64,000 nt of DNA from Paraburkholderia nodosa (GTDB taxonomy: Bacteria; Pseudomonadota; Gammaproteobacteria; Burkholderiales; Burkholderiaceae): positions 124,001 to 188,000 of the forward strand of contig NZ_MCNV01000008.1 of NCBI RefSeq assembly GCF_001718195.1, written 5' to 3'. Shown here one piece after another: positions 1-9,952 of the stretch. The notes under the pieces are model-generated. The model was given only the letters and a program-made list of their open reading frames with translations, had not been told where the DNA came from and made no database searches. A program made the position numbers and the translations under genes. Numbering within the stretch: position 1 is the first letter of the stretch; each line of letters opens with the position of its first letter.

Positions 1-3000
1 CGCGGCAGCGCGCACGGCTTCGTCTTCCGCGGTGGTGCATGGTGCGCCGCTCGCGGCCGGTGCCGCCGCAGCCGCCGCCGCCGCGCGCAGTGCCGCGTTC
101 GGCACGACACCGCCACCGCCCGATCCGCTGACTTCGCCGTTCGCACAACCCGTCATGCCGCGCCGCACGGCGCCGCCGCCTGCGGCAGGCAGCACGGCCG
201 CGCGCGCCGCGGCCGCCGCACCGCCGCGCGTCGCGAAGCCACCAAAACCCTACGTCTGGCAAGGGCAGCCCGCGCGCGTGAACCCTCGCCCGCCCATGAG
301 TGCGCCGCGCACGGCGCCGTTCGGCACGCATCCAGCCGAAACGCCGCCCGCGACGCCCGCCTACTCGCGCCTCGCGCCCACCAGCGCACCGCAGGCGCAG
401 GCGCCGCTCTCGACGAGCGTGCTCGAAACATTGCGCTCGATCGAAGAGAACGCCGCGCGCTGGACCACCCTCGCCGGCGCGAGCCTCGCACGCCGCACCC
501 TGGACGAAGCGGGTACGCTCGCGGGCGAGGAACACACGCACGCGCAATTCTCGAGCGCATCGCCGGACATCGCGACGGCGGCGCTGCCGGTGATGCCTTC
601 GGCCGCGTCGCTGGAAACGACGTCCGCTCCGGTCGCGCTGTCGGACGGTGACTACCGTTCGCCAAACCCGGCCGGGCAATCGTTCGTGGAAATGCACGCC
701 TCGCCGCAACCGGGCGACACGACGCCGGGCGCGACGCCCGCTGCCCCCTACCCTGCCGCGCCTCAGAACGCGGCATCGTCCGAGCCGAATTCCGCCAGCG
801 TCGGCTACATGGCTGCGCCGACTGCCTGGCAACCGATTGCTGAGCACGTGGACGAAGCCACGCACGGCGCCTCGAACGAGGCGACGCGCATCGAGCCGGT
901 GCAAGCTGCGGCGGAGGAAGCCGCAACGCCTTCGGCGTGGCCGACACTGGATCACGGCATGCCGTGGATCCTGCTCGACGACGAACCGTCGGCTGCCGCC
1001 CCCGCCGAGACGCACACCGCCGAACCGTTCTTCACGTTCAGCCCGTCGACGGTGCAGGAGCAGGTGCGAGCGCCTGCGCCCGCAGCGGTTTCTCCGGCTG
1101 TGGCACCGGCGCCAGTGTCAGTGCCCGCAGCGACGCAAACGCCGGTCGCGGCAGAGGCGCAGGCCGAGCAACCCGCTCCGACCGAAGCGCACGCTGCGCA
1201 CGAAGCACACGACCCGCTCGACACAGCGGCCGCGTCGAACATCGTGCACTCCCCCCGCATCGCTCGCGAGACGCAGCCCGACGCCGCCGCGACGCCTGCA
1301 CATGTCGCGCCGACCGTTACGCATGCGGCTCCCGCGACGCCGTTCGACACAGCGCCTTCGCCGGTGGCAGAGCAGAAGGCGAGCGAGTCTTTCGCGCCCG
1401 TCGCGCACAGCGAATCCGCCAGCGTCGATGCATACCCCGCGTCGATGGATGAAGCGCAAGGGGTTGCGAACGAAACGGCTGAAGCGTTGCCGGCACCTGA
1501 CGCGCCGGCAACTCAAGCAACGCCTTTTGACGCGACGCCCCTGTCCGCAGTGCAAGCGCCGGCACCTGCACCCGCAGCAACGCCGCCGTGGGTTGCCGAA
1601 ACGCCGAAGCAAAGCTGTCCTGCACCGGCCGAGGCCACGCTCACGCCGACTCCCTCGCAGCCCGCGACGCCGGTTGCCACCCCGATCGCGGCGCCCTACC
1701 CCGCCATCGCGACCGAACCCGGCGCGGCGAGCCCCGACTTCGAGTCCGCACACGAAGCAATCGAAGCCATAGAAGCCCCCGAGGCGGTCGAAGCTCCCGA
1801 GCCCGCAGTCCAGCGCGCTCCCGTGCGCGGCCACGCGCCCACGTCCTTCGTGTTCGAGCCGCTCAGCGCATCGGCGGTCGAACTGCCGGGGCTCGATCTG
1901 CTCGAGCGAGCATCGTCCGAGATCGAGCCCGTCTCCGAGCAGAAGCTCGCCGAAACGAGCCAGCTCATCGAGCAGCGTCTTCAGGAGTTCAAGGTCCCCG
2001 TGACCGTGGTCGGCGCCTCGGCGGGCCCGGTCATCACGCGCTTCGAAGTGGAACCCGCGCTCGGCGTGCGCGGCAGCCAGATCGTCGGCTTGATGAAGGA
2101 TCTCTCGCGCGGCCTCGGCCTCACGTCGATCCGCGTGGTCGAAACGATTCCCGGCAAGACCTGCATGGGCCTCGAATTGCCGAACGCCCGCCGCCAGATG
2201 ATCCGCCTCTCGGAAATCCTCGAATCGGCGCCGTACCACCGCTCGCAGTCGAAGCTCACGATCGCGATGGGCAAGGACATCGTCGGCCATCCGATCGTCA
2301 CCGATCTCGCCAAGGCGCCGCACATGCTCGTGGCGGGCACGACCGGTTCGGGCAAGTCGGTCGCGATCAACGCGATGATCCTCTCGCTCCTCTACAAGGC
2401 GACACCCGAGGACGTGCGGCTCATCATGATCGACCCGAAGATGCTCGAGCTTTCCGTGTACGAAGGCATTCCGCATCTGCTCGCGCCGGTCGTGACCGAC
2501 ATGAAGCTCGCCGCCAACGCGCTCAACTGGTGCGTGGGCGAGATGGAGAAGCGCTACCGGCTGATGTCGGCGGTGGGCGTGCGCAATCTCGCGGGCTTCA
2601 ACCAGAAGATCCGCGACGCGCAAGCCCAGGAAAAGAAGATCGGCAACCCGTTCTCGCTCACGCCCGAAGCCCCCGAGCCGCTCTCGCCGCTGCCGATGAT
2701 CGTGGTCGTGATCGACGAGCTCGCCGACCTCATGATGGTTGCGGGCAAGAAGATCGAAGAATTGATCGCGCGTCTCGCACAGAAGGCGCGCGCCGCCGGC
2801 ATCCACCTGATTCTCGCGACGCAGCGTCCTTCGGTGGACGTCATCACGGGTCTCATCAAGGCGAATATACCGACGCGGGTGGCGTTCCAGGTGTCGTCGA
2901 AGATCGACTCGCGCACGATTCTCGACCAGATGGGCGCCGAGTCGCTGCTCGGCCAGGGCGACATGCTGTTCCTGCCGCCGGGCACGGGCTACCCGCAGCG

Positions 3001-3358
3001 CGTGCACGGCGCGTTCGTCGCCGACGAGGAAGTGCACGCGGTCGTGGAGTATCTGAAGCAGTTCGGCGAGCCCGAGTACGTCGAAGGCATTCTCGACGGC
3101 CCGGCGGCCGAAGGCGCGCCGCAGGACCTGTTCGGCGACTCGCCCGACGCCGAAGCCGATCCGCTCTACGACGAGGCCGTCGCATTCGTCGTGCGCACGC
3201 GGCGCGCGTCGATCTCGTCGGTGCAGCGGCAACTGCGCATCGGCTACAACCGCGCCGCGCGACTGGTCGAGCAGATGGAAACCGCGGGACTCGTTTCGCC
3301 GATGGGCATCAACGGCAGCCGCGAAGTGCTCGTGCCGGGCGGCGGCCAGGGCGAATAA
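1..3358 (+). CDS. ftsK: DNA translocase FtsK, 5' end outside the window
   Basis: This is the C-terminal 1,100 or so residues of the septal DNA pump that moves chromosome termini during division and activates XerCD. The frame is open to the left edge, so the true start and the expected four-helix membrane anchor lie outside. The first 600 visible residues are an Ala/Pro/Glu/Thr-rich linker with no recognisable fold. The motor begins near the codon at base 1850. It has Walker A GTTGSGKS (about base 2340), Walker [11 protein letters not shown] (about base 2705), and the C-terminal winged-helix gamma domain that reads KOPS sites (about bases 3160-3340). The stop is followed at once by a perfect hairpin terminator. 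The family assignment is secure; only the length of the missing N-terminus is unknown. Confidence 0.97.
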   Translation, partial: AAARTASSSAVVHGAPLAAGAAAAAAAARSAAFGTTPPPPDPLTSPFAQPVMPRRTAPPPAAGSTAARAAAAAPPRVAKPPKPYVWQGQPARVNPRPPMSAPRTAPFGTHPAETPPATPAYSRLAPTSAPQAQAPLSTSVLETLRSIEENAARWTTLAGASLARRTLDEAGTLAGEEHTHAQFSSASPDIATAALPVMPSAASLETTSAPVALSDGDYRSPNPAGQSFVEMHASPQPGDTTPGATPAAPYPAAPQNAASSEPNSASVGYMAAPTAWQPIAEHVDEATHGASNEATRIEPVQAAAEEAATPSAWPTLDHGMPWILLDDEPSAAAPAETHTAEPFFTFSPSTVQEQVRAPAPAAVSPAVAPAPVSVPAATQTPVAAEAQAEQPAPTEAHAAHEAHDPLDTAAASNIVHSPRIARETQPDAAATPAHVAPTVTHAAPATPFDTAPSPVAEQKASESFAPVAHSESASVDAYPASMDEAQGVANETAEALPAPDAPATQATPFDATPLSAVQAPAPAPAATPPWVAETPKQSCPAPAEATLTPTPSQPATPVATPIAAPYPAIATEPGAASPDFESAHEAIEAIEAPEAVEAPEPAVQRAPVRGHAPTSFVFEPLSASAVELPGLDLLERASSEIEPVSEQKLAETSQLIEQRLQEFKVPVTVVGASAGPVITRFEVEPALGVRGSQIVGLMKDLSRGLGLTSIRVVETIPGKTCMGLELPNARRQMIRLSEILESAPYHRSQSKLTIAMGKDIVGHPIVTDLAKAPHMLVAGTTGSGKSVAINAMILSLLYKATPEDVRLIMIDPKMLELSVYEGIPHLLAPVVTDMKLAANALNWCVGEMEKRYRLMSAVGVRNLAGFNQKIRDAQAQEKKIGNPFSLTPEAPEPLSPLPMIVVVIDELADLMMVAGKKIEELIARLAQKARAAGIHLILATQRPSVDVITGLIKANIPTRVAFQVSSKIDSRTILDQMGAESLLGQGDMLFLPPGTGYPQRVHGAFVADEEVHAVVEYLKQFGEPEYVEGILDGPAAEGAPQDLFGDSPDAEADPLYDEAVAFVVRTRRASISSVQRQLRIGYNRAARLVEQMETAGLVSPMGINGSREVLVPGGGQGE

Positions 3359-3360
3359 GC

Positions 3361-3388
3361 AAGAAGGCGCGCCTCGCGCCTTCTTTCG
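3361..3388 (+). terminator. Rho-independent terminator after ftsK
   Basis: A perfect 11-bp inverted repeat, AAGAAGGCGCG / CGCGCCTTCTT, has a 3-base loop and begins two bases after the ftsK stop. Its A-rich and T-rich ends let it also serve the converging lactonase gene. Confidence 0.85.
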
Positions 3389-3401
3389 TCATCTCAAGCC
3401 G

Positions 3402-4712
3402 TTACTGCGCAACGAACTTGAAATCGACCGGCGAGCCGATATCGATGCGCTTCGGATTCGGCTCGAGCAAACCCGTCTGCTGATCGCGGCGGAACACGTA
3501 GGCGGTATCGCTGTTCTGGTTGCCGACGATGAGCCACTGCCCGGTCGGATCGATCGCGAACTCGCGCGGCGACTTGCCGAGGCTCGACTGGCGCCCCACG
3601 CGCTTGAGCTTGCCGCTCTCGCCATCGACGGCGAAGATCGAGATGTCGTTGGCGTCACCGCGATTGGAAACGTAGAGGAACTTGCCGTCCGGCGAAAGAT
3701 GGAGCGCCGCCGCGCCCTGCGTTCCCTCGAAGCCCGGCTCCGCCAGCTTCTCCACTTGTTCCAGCTTCATGTGGCCATCGTGATACGCAAACACGGTCAC
3801 GGTGGCGGCCAGTTCGCTCGTGAGATACGCGTGACGGCCGTCATTGCCGAAGATCAGATGACGCGGACCGCTGCCCGACTTCACATCGGTATAACGCCAT
3901 TCGGTCGGGCTCACCAGGCCGCGGCTGCCGTCCGGCGTATAGAGATAGGTCCAGAGCTTGTCGGTGCCGAGATCCTGGGTGAAGAGATAGCGCCCATCCG
4001 GCGAAAACACCGTCGAGTGCACGTGCGCATTGTCCTGACGCCCCTTCACGGGGCCGCCGCCCTCGTGGTGCACGGTCAGCACGGACTCGCCCAGCTTGCC
4101 GTCCTGCTGCACGGGCAGGACGGCGAAGCTGCCGCCCGGGTCGGCCGCAACCGAGTAGTTCGCCACGAAGAGGTAGCGCCCATCCGGCGAGAGGCTCAGG
4201 TAGCACGGATCGTTGCCCTGCGCCGACACCTTGTCGAGAAACGTGAGCTGACCGCTTGCGGCATCGAAGCCGAACGCACTCACGTCGCCGCGCAAGCTGG
4301 CAGGACCGTTGTCGCCCGGTAGCTCGTTGACTGCGTAGACGAAGCGGTTGTCCTTGCTCACCACGAGAAACGACGGGTTCACCGTCTTCGCCACGCTGAC
4401 CGGCTGCATGTCGCCCGTCTGCGTATCGAAGTGATAGACGTAGAGGCCCTCGCTCTTGCCGCCCGTATAGGTGCCGACGATCAGGTTGTAGACACCGCCC
4501 GCGGGCGCGGTCGTGGAAGCGGATTGCGCGAACGCATGCGTCGCGGCGACGGAAGCCATGATGACAACACCTTTGACGAGCTGGGTAAGGAGATGCGCCG
4601 GTCGGCCCTCAGTCCGGCGCGATCGGGAAAGGCTACCTGAACGGGCAGATAAGTGGGCCGATGAGCGGGAGGGCGTAGGCACGGCGTTTGCGGCGGCACG
4701 GCGAAGGAACAT
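3402..4712 (-). CDS. Lactonase-family seven-bladed beta-propeller protein (6-phosphogluconolactonase type)
   Basis: This 436-residue protein belongs to the YbhE/Pgl lactonase family. Repeated blade motifs of the form 'FSPDGRYLF', 'LSPDGKFLYVSNRG' and 'AIDPTGQWLIVGNQ' recur about every 50 residues. In E. coli such enzymes open 6-phosphogluconolactone; periplasmic relatives have unproven substrates. I chose the ATG at 4712 because AAGGAGG sits seven bases before it. That start gives a long basic N-terminus, then a hydrophobic run ending in AFA-QSA, so export is likely. An ATG at 4559 with a weaker AAAGGTG would give only the signal-like core. The gene converges on ftsK and diverges from the small DUF3096 gene. 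Cytosolic phosphogluconolactonase activity is doubtful because of the apparent signal sequence. Confidence 0.85.
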   Translation of the reverse strand: MFLRRAAANAVPTPSRSSAHLSARSGSLSRSRRTEGRPAHLLTQLVKGVVIMASVAATHAFAQSASTTAPAGGVYNLIVGTYTGGKSEGLYVYHFDTQTGDMQPVSVAKTVNPSFLVVSKDNRFVYAVNELPGDNGPASLRGDVSAFGFDAASGQLTFLDKVSAQGNDPCYLSLSPDGRYLFVANYSVAADPGGSFAVLPVQQDGKLGESVLTVHHEGGGPVKGRQDNAHVHSTVFSPDGRYLFTQDLGTDKLWTYLYTPDGSRGLVSPTEWRYTDVKSGSGPRHLIFGNDGRHAYLTSELAATVTVFAYHDGHMKLEQVEKLAEPGFEGTQGAAALHLSPDGKFLYVSNRGDANDISIFAVDGESGKLKRVGRQSSLGKSPREFAIDPTGQWLIVGNQNSDTAYVFRRDQQTGLLEPNPKRIDIGSPVDFKFVAQ

Positions 4713-4944
4713 GTCGACCTCCTTTTTCTTGTCGATGCAGGGGAGCGGGTCGGCCCTCGTCGCAATGCCGACCGTATTCGCCCCGCTTTCGTCTGATACG
4801 TGGGACACCGGCCCAGTATAGGAGAGGTCGCGAGCGCCCGCCCCGCAAGCGCGCAGCGGCAAGTCCGGGCCAAAATCGAAGCAGCAACAAGCAACAAAGG
4901 CATCCACGCCAAGGTTCGAAACCCGCCGCAACCAGGGAGCCGTC

Positions 4945-5094
4945 ATGAACATTCACGTCGCCATCGGGCCGCTCGTCGCGCTCATCGCAGGCATTCTGAT
5001 TCTCGCCGTGCCGCGTCTGCTCAATTACATCGTCGCGCTGTATCTGATCATCATCGGGGTCATCGGGCTATTCGGCGTGGGCGGGCATCTGTGA
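4945..5094 (+). CDS. DUF3096-type two-helix membrane micro-protein
   Basis: A 49-residue gene with an AGGGAG ribosome site eight bases before its ATG. The protein is nearly all hydrophobic: helix one is about residues 5-22 (IGPLVALIAGILILAVP) and helix two about 28-46, joined by a short RLLNY turn, with a Gly-rich end. Length, the LIAGILIL and RLLNYIVA strings and the helix-turn-helix layout match the DUF3096 family of small inner-membrane proteins, whose function is unknown. It stands alone between the divergent lactonase gene and the GH15 gene. Confidence 0.8.
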   Translation: MNIHVAIGPLVALIAGILILAVPRLLNYIVALYLIIIGVIGLFGVGGHL

Positions 5095-5270
5095 CCCGCT
5101 CAGGTCGCGCTCGACGGCGTTTGTTGACACAGGCGAGATGAGTATTTGCGCGTGCTGCTGCGCAAAACGCATTGCGCAGGCGGCCCCGCTGCCACTACTC
5201 TTGTGCGTGCATGCCGCACCGCTGCGGCAAGCGGCTTTCGTTTTCGAGCAACGCTGTCAATCTGCTTACT

Positions 5271-7133
5271 ATGCCCGCACCCATTGAAGACTACGCATTG
5301 ATCGGCGACGGCCACACGGCCGCGCTCGTTTCCCGCGCCGGATCCATCGACTGGCTCTGCTGGCCGCGCTTCGACTCCGGCGCCTGTTTTGCCGCCCTCC
5401 TCGGCACCGAAGAAAACGGCCGCTGGCTGATCGCGCCCGCGCAGCCCGAAGAGGGCGCGAAAGTCGAGATCAAGACCACGCGCCGTTATCGCGGCGACAC
5501 GCTGATCCTCGAAACCGACTTCGAAACACCCGAAGGCGCGGTGACGCTCATCGATTTCATGCCGCCCGGCAACGGCTGGTCCGAACTCGTGCGCATCGTC
5601 GTGGGCCGGCGCGGCACCGTGCGCATGGAAAGCCAGCTCGTGCTGCGCTTCGACTATGGCTTTTCGGTGCCATGGGTGAGCCGCCTCACTTACGAGAGCG
5701 GCATCAAGGCCACGGTGGGCCCGGACACGGTCGTGCTGCGCACGCCCGTGGACCTCCAGGGCGAGAACATGCACACAGTGGCGCAGTTCGACGTGAAGGA
5801 AGGCGAGCGCGTGCCGTTCTCGCTTTCGTATGCGGCCTCGCACCTGCGTCTGCCGCCGCCGCGCGACCCGTTCACGGCGCTCGCGCGCACCGAAAACTTC
5901 TGGACCGAATGGGCCTCACGCAGCACCGTGGAAGGCCGCTGGGCCGAACCCATCCGCCGCTCGCTCATCACGCTCAAGGCGCTGGCCTACGAGCCCACCG
6001 GCGGCATCGTCGCGGCACCCACCACGTCGCTGCCCGAGCAGCTGGGCGGCACGCGCAACTGGGACTACCGCTACTGCTGGCTGCGCGACGCGACCATCAC
6101 GCTGCTCGCGATGATGCGCGGCGGCTACTACGACGAAGCCCGCGCCTGGCGCGCCTGGCTGGGCCGTGTGATGGCGGGCTCGCCCTCGCAGTTGCAGATC
6201 ATGTACGGGCTGGCCGGCGAGCGCCGCCTGCCCGAATTCGAACTCGACTGGCTGCCCGGCTACGAAGGCGCGAAACCGGTGCGCGTGGGCAACAACGCGG
6301 TCGGCCAGCTGCAGCTCGACGTCTACGGCGAAGTGATGAACGCGCTGCACCTCGCGCGCGTGGGCGGCTTGCAGGCCGACGAGACCGCATGGTCGATCCA
6401 ATGCGCGATGCTCGAACACCTCGAGACGATCTGGACCGAGCCCGACGAGGGCATCTGGGAAACGCGCGGGGGCCGCCAGCATTTCACGTTCTCGAAGGTG
6501 ATGGCGTGGGTCGCCTTCGACCGCGCGATCAAGTCGGCGGAAAAATTCGAACTGCCGGGGCCGCTCGATCACTGGCGCGAACTGCGCTCGACGATCCACG
6601 CGACCATTTGCGAGCGCAGCTTCGACAAGGATCTGAATTCCTTCACGCAGATCTACGGCGGCACCGATCTCGACGCGAGCCTGCTGCTCATGCCGCTGGT
6701 CGGCTTCCTGCCCGCGGCGGATCCGCGCATCGCCGGCACGGTCGCGGCGATCGAGCGCGATCTGATGTGTGAAGGTTTTGTGATGCGCTACCGCACCACC
6801 GAATTCAACGATGGACTGCCGCCCGGGGAAGGCACCTTCCTTGCGTGCAGCTTCTGGATGGTCGACAACCTGGCCCTGCAAGGCCGCATGGACGACGCAC
6901 GCCACATGTACGAGCGCCTGCTTTCGCTCGCCAACGACGTGGGATTGCTCGCCGAGGAATATGACCCCATTGCGGGGCGCCTCGTCGGCAACTTCCCGCA
7001 GGCGTTCTCGCATGTGGCGCTTGTGCATACGGGCCTGAACCTCATGCGGCACGAACAGGAAATGGCGAAGGAGACGGGGCACCCCGCGGTCGGCGGCGCG
7101 TCGGCCGAGCCAGCTGTTGCATCCGCATCGTAA
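5271..7133 (+). CDS. Glycoside hydrolase family 15 protein (trehalase/glucoamylase-like)
   Basis: A 620-residue cytoplasmic glycosidase. The N-terminal 200 or so residues (IEDYALIGDGHTAALVSRAG, SIDWLCWPRFD) are the beta-sandwich domain typical of bacterial trehalase-like GH15 proteins. The (alpha/alpha)6 barrel follows, with the signature RNWDYRYCWLRDA near residue 260. The acidic motif LLAEEYDP near residue 565 sits where the family's catalytic base is found. Known substrates are trehalose or alpha-1,4-glucans; the sequence does not decide. The start at 5271 is preferred over upstream codons because the family begins at M(P)xPIEDYA; no strong ribosome site is visible. otsA at 56.9-58.4 kb makes trehalose phosphate, so a role in trehalose turnover is plausible but unproven. 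Confidence 0.88.
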   Translation: MPAPIEDYALIGDGHTAALVSRAGSIDWLCWPRFDSGACFAALLGTEENGRWLIAPAQPEEGAKVEIKTTRRYRGDTLILETDFETPEGAVTLIDFMPPGNGWSELVRIVVGRRGTVRMESQLVLRFDYGFSVPWVSRLTYESGIKATVGPDTVVLRTPVDLQGENMHTVAQFDVKEGERVPFSLSYAASHLRLPPPRDPFTALARTENFWTEWASRSTVEGRWAEPIRRSLITLKALAYEPTGGIVAAPTTSLPEQLGGTRNWDYRYCWLRDATITLLAMMRGGYYDEARAWRAWLGRVMAGSPSQLQIMYGLAGERRLPEFELDWLPGYEGAKPVRVGNNAVGQLQLDVYGEVMNALHLARVGGLQADETAWSIQCAMLEHLETIWTEPDEGIWETRGGRQHFTFSKVMAWVAFDRAIKSAEKFELPGPLDHWRELRSTIHATICERSFDKDLNSFTQIYGGTDLDASLLLMPLVGFLPAADPRIAGTVAAIERDLMCEGFVMRYRTTEFNDGLPPGEGTFLACSFWMVDNLALQGRMDDARHMYERLLSLANDVGLLAEEYDPIAGRLVGNFPQAFSHVALVHTGLNLMRHEQEMAKETGHPAVGGASAEPAVASAS

Positions 7134-7439
7134 ATGTTCGAAAGCGCCTGGACGTTTTCGCGAGCTGGGGTACACTAGGGATGCTGCGTTGCACAACAGC
7201 CGGGCAAAAACAAGGCCGCCCGCGCCGCCTGGCAACGGGGCAAAACGCGTGTACCGCCTTGCAGCGCGCTTGCAGCCACGAGCTGCGAACGAATGCGGGT
7301 CCGCTCGCGCTAAAGCCCTCCGGGCGGCGGCCGATATACAACCTGACTGACCGACCAACCTTGCCGGCCCGCATCTGCTCCGCGCCTCAACCGCGCGCGA
7401 CCCGGGTGCGAACCGCTCCTTGAAGATGCCGGAGCGCCC
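7134..7439. other. Leader region before phaZ
   Basis: This 306-bp gap holds no gene. It has a promoter-like pair (TGGACG at 7149, TACACT at 7171, 16-bp spacer) followed by a TGC-rich stretch, GCTGCGTTGCACAACAGC (7184-7201). The remainder down to phaZ shows no further signal I can support. Confidence 0.5.
7149..7176 (+). promoter_or_regulatory. Candidate sigma-70 promoter for phaZ
   Basis: TGGACG and TACACT are separated by 16 bp, about 265 bp before the phaZ ATG. The -35 match is partial. A TGC-rich, partly symmetric stretch begins eight bases downstream and could bind a polyhydroxyalkanoate-responsive regulator. That reading is inference only. Confidence 0.4.
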
Positions 7440-8747
7440 ATGCTCTATCAAATCCGTGAATTCCAGCGCGCGTTGCTCAGCCCGCTGACCGCCTGGGCCC
7501 AGGCCGCCTCGAAATCGTTCTCGAATCCGACGAGCCCGTTTTCACTCGTGCCGGGCGCCACGCGCTTCGCCGCAGGCTACGAACTGCTCTATCGCCTGGG
7601 CAAGGACTACGAGAAGCCCGAGTTCAACCTTCGCCAGATCGTGAAGGACGGCTTCAATATTCCGATCGTCGAGCAGACCATCATCGAGAAGCCGTTTTGC
7701 CGCCTGCTGCGCTTCAAGCGCTACGCCGACGACACCGGCGCCGTGGCCGCGCTCAAGGACGAGCCGGCCGTGCTCGTGTGCGCGCCGCTCTCCGGCCACC
7801 ACGCCACGCTCCTGCGCGATACCGTGCGCACGCTGTTGCAGGACCACAAGGTGTACATCACCGACTGGGTCGACGCGCGCATGGTGCCGCTCGAAGCCGG
7901 TCCGTTCCATCTCGACGACTACGTTGCGTATATCCAGGAATTCATCCGCCATATCGGCGCGAAGAATCTGCATGTGCTGTCGGTTTGCCAGCCTACGGTG
8001 CCCGTGCTCGCGGCCATCTCGCTGATGGCGAGCCGCGGCGAGGACACCCCGCTCACGATGACGATGATGGGCGGCCCGATCGACGCGCGCCGCAGCCCGA
8101 CCGCCGTCAACTCGCTCGCCACCGAACACTCGCTCGACTGGTTTGCGAACAACGTGATCCATCCCGTGCCGGCGAACTATCCGGGCGAAGGCCGCGAGGT
8201 GTATCCGGGCTTCCTGCAGCACGCGGGTTTCGTCGCGATGAATCCGGGCCGTCACACCACGGCGCACTGGGACTTCTACAAGAGCCTGCTGCGCGGCGAC
8301 GAAGAGGACGCCGAAGCACATCGCCAGTTCTACGACGAATACAACGCGGTGCTCGACATGGCCGCCGAGTATTACCTCGAGACCATCCGCACCGTATTCC
8401 AGGAGTTCAGTCTCGCTGAAGGCACGTGGGACGTGGCCGGCGAACGCGTGCGTCCGCAGGACATTCACGACACGGCGCTCTTCACGATCGAAGGTGAGCT
8501 CGACGACATTTCGGGCGCGGGCCAGACGCGCGCCGCGCACGATCTGTGCACGGGCATTCCCGAGGCAAACAAGCATCATCTGACTGCCGAAAAATGCGGC
8601 CACTATGGCATCTTCTCGGGCCGCCGCTGGCGCACGATCATTTATCCGCAACTGCGCGATTTCATCCGCCAGCACCAGCAGCCCGCCGCCCACACGAGCA
8701 AGGAAGCGTCTGCCCGCGGCCGCTCGGCACAGGGCGCTGTCGCCTGA
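7440..8747 (+). CDS. phaZ: Intracellular polyhydroxybutyrate depolymerase
   Basis: This 435-residue enzyme hydrolyses stored native polyhydroxybutyrate granules to 3-hydroxybutyrate oligomers. It lacks a signal peptide and is cytoplasmic, on the granule surface. The nucleophile is Cys183 in VLSVCQPTVP, a lipase-box variant with Cys for Ser. Asp355 lies in GELDDISG and His388 in KCGHYGIFSG. These three positions equal, by number, the triad described for Cupriavidus necator PhaZ1, so orthology is strong. The tail after about residue 415 is a short basic, Ala-rich extension. The gene stands alone and converges on a TetR regulator. Control may act at the TGC-rich leader upstream. Confidence 0.95.
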   Translation: MLYQIREFQRALLSPLTAWAQAASKSFSNPTSPFSLVPGATRFAAGYELLYRLGKDYEKPEFNLRQIVKDGFNIPIVEQTIIEKPFCRLLRFKRYADDTGAVAALKDEPAVLVCAPLSGHHATLLRDTVRTLLQDHKVYITDWVDARMVPLEAGPFHLDDYVAYIQEFIRHIGAKNLHVLSVCQPTVPVLAAISLMASRGEDTPLTMTMMGGPIDARRSPTAVNSLATEHSLDWFANNVIHPVPANYPGEGREVYPGFLQHAGFVAMNPGRHTTAHWDFYKSLLRGDEEDAEAHRQFYDEYNAVLDMAAEYYLETIRTVFQEFSLAEGTWDVAGERVRPQDIHDTALFTIEGELDDISGAGQTRAAHDLCTGIPEANKHHLTAEKCGHYGIFSGRRWRTIIYPQLRDFIRQHQQPAAHTSKEASARGRSAQGAVA

Positions 8748-8876
8748 CGAAGGCTTGCGCTTCACTCGAGCGCACGCAATCCGCACCGGCAGCAGAATCC
8801 GCGCGCCGTCCCAGGACGGCGCGTGGCGTTTGTGGAGCGTGAAACGGCTTTGCGAATTTGCCGCGCGAGTCGTGCG

Positions 8877-9509
8877 CTATTTGCGCATGAGATACGCGAG
8901 CAGCATCTCCGTGTTGAGCTGAATGACTTCCGCGCGTTCGGCAGTCGTGCTGAAGTCTCGACCGAGCGTGGCGTTGAGCGTGTAGCGGTTCGAGACGATG
9001 TAGTAGCCCATGCCCGAAAGCGTCACATAGAGTCGCAACGGATCGATGCTCGGGCGGAATAGTCCTGCGGATTCACCGCGCGTGAGAATCGAACCGAGCG
9101 TCGCCACGATCGGCGAGATCATCTCGCGAATTCGTGTGGACTTCTGCATATATCGCGCCTCGTGCAGATTCTCGTTGTTCACGAGCCGCAGCAGTTCGGG
9201 ATTGTCGCGATAGTAGTCCCACACGAAATGCGCGAGCCGCGTGATCGCCTCGACGGGTGCAAGCCCCGAAAGATCGAGGGCGCGCTCGGCTTCATTGAGC
9301 GCGCCGAATGCGTGCTCGAGGACCGCCGTGAAGAGTTGCTCCTTGCTGCCGAAGTAGTAATAGAGCATGCGCTCATTGGTTTCGGCGCGTCGCGCGATCT
9401 GGTCGACGCGTGCGCCGAACAGGCCGCCATTGGCGAATTCTTCCGCCGCGGCGAGCAGAATGCGGCGGCGTGTGCCTTCAGGATCTCTTTTGATTTTTGG
9501 CTGATTCAT
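8877..9509 (-). CDS. TetR/AcrR-family transcriptional regulator
   Basis: A 210-residue one-component repressor. Residues 10-58 form the DNA-binding domain, with the typical TRRRILLAAAEEFANGG helix, a recognition region around ARRAETNERMLYYYFGSKEQL, and the LYYYFGSKE motif that anchors helix 4. The C-terminal part (residues 75-200) is a helical ligand domain of unknown specificity. No divergent target gene starts next to it: the next plus-strand gene, rsxB, is 440 bp away. A palindrome at 9593-9602 may be its operator. The ligand cannot be inferred. Confidence 0.9.
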   Translation of the reverse strand: MNQPKIKRDPEGTRRRILLAAAEEFANGGLFGARVDQIARRAETNERMLYYYFGSKEQLFTAVLEHAFGALNEAERALDLSGLAPVEAITRLAHFVWDYYRDNPELLRLVNNENLHEARYMQKSTRIREMISPIVATLGSILTRGESAGLFRPSIDPLRLYVTLSGMGYYIVSNRYTLNATLGRDFSTTAERAEVIQLNTEMLLAYLMRK

Positions 9510-9952
9510 GGTGGCAGGATCTCGTTAAGCCGCGTTGTCCGGTTTACGCTGTCGGGCAATACTGCGCCGGGCCTCTCCTCGCCCTGGTATCGACAACGTT
9601 GTGCGGGGCGCGCCAGGTTAATGGACAGACACCCTCCGACCTACGGTCTTGCGTTCCTTCTTGTTTGTTTGATGTCGTTGCGAGCCGACATCGTCCTTCC
9701 CCCTGTCTGCCTCTTGCGAAGCACGTTCCTGCCGTGCCCGACATGTACCGCTTACGTCTATTGATTTCCCCTGGACTGCACGGTGCTTCGCATTAAGCGC
9801 TTTGATTATGGCACATGGCCCGCCGATGGCAATGCGGGAAATCGGCGATAATGCAGGCTTTGGCGCTGTGCGTGTGCGCCCCTTGAGGCCAGCTGCGAAA
9901 CCCTGCGCGCCCAAGGTCACGGCACCGCCCGCGCCGCCCCGATGTAGCGAAC
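9510..9952. other. Intergenic region between the tetR-type gene and rsxB
   Basis: A 443-bp divergent spacer with no convincing gene on either strand. It contains the ACAACGTTGT palindrome at 9593-9602. Near 9855 a GATAAT hexamer may be the rsxB -10 element, about 95 bp before its ATG, but no matching -35 is evident. The stretch 9640-9790 is less GC-rich than its surroundings and otherwise featureless. Confidence 0.45.
9593..9602. promoter_or_regulatory. Candidate TetR-type operator palindrome
   Basis: ACAACGTTGT is a perfect 10-bp palindrome, 84 bp upstream of the TetR-family start codon. The position suits autoregulation. The match is short, so chance is possible. Confidence 0.3.

Noticed and set aside
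1118..3232. A very long open frame antisense to ftsK
   Set aside because: It is a mirror of the GC-rich codon pattern of ftsK: Arg/His-rich translation, no motif, no ribosome site. Similar antisense frames over htpG (25865-28255), the GGDEF-EAL gene (34798-37146) and the MFS/LysR genes (40763-42190) are rejected for the same reason.
9618..9800. Short frames in the tetR-rsxB gap
   Set aside because: Cys/Arg-rich translations without a ribosome site or any family resemblance.
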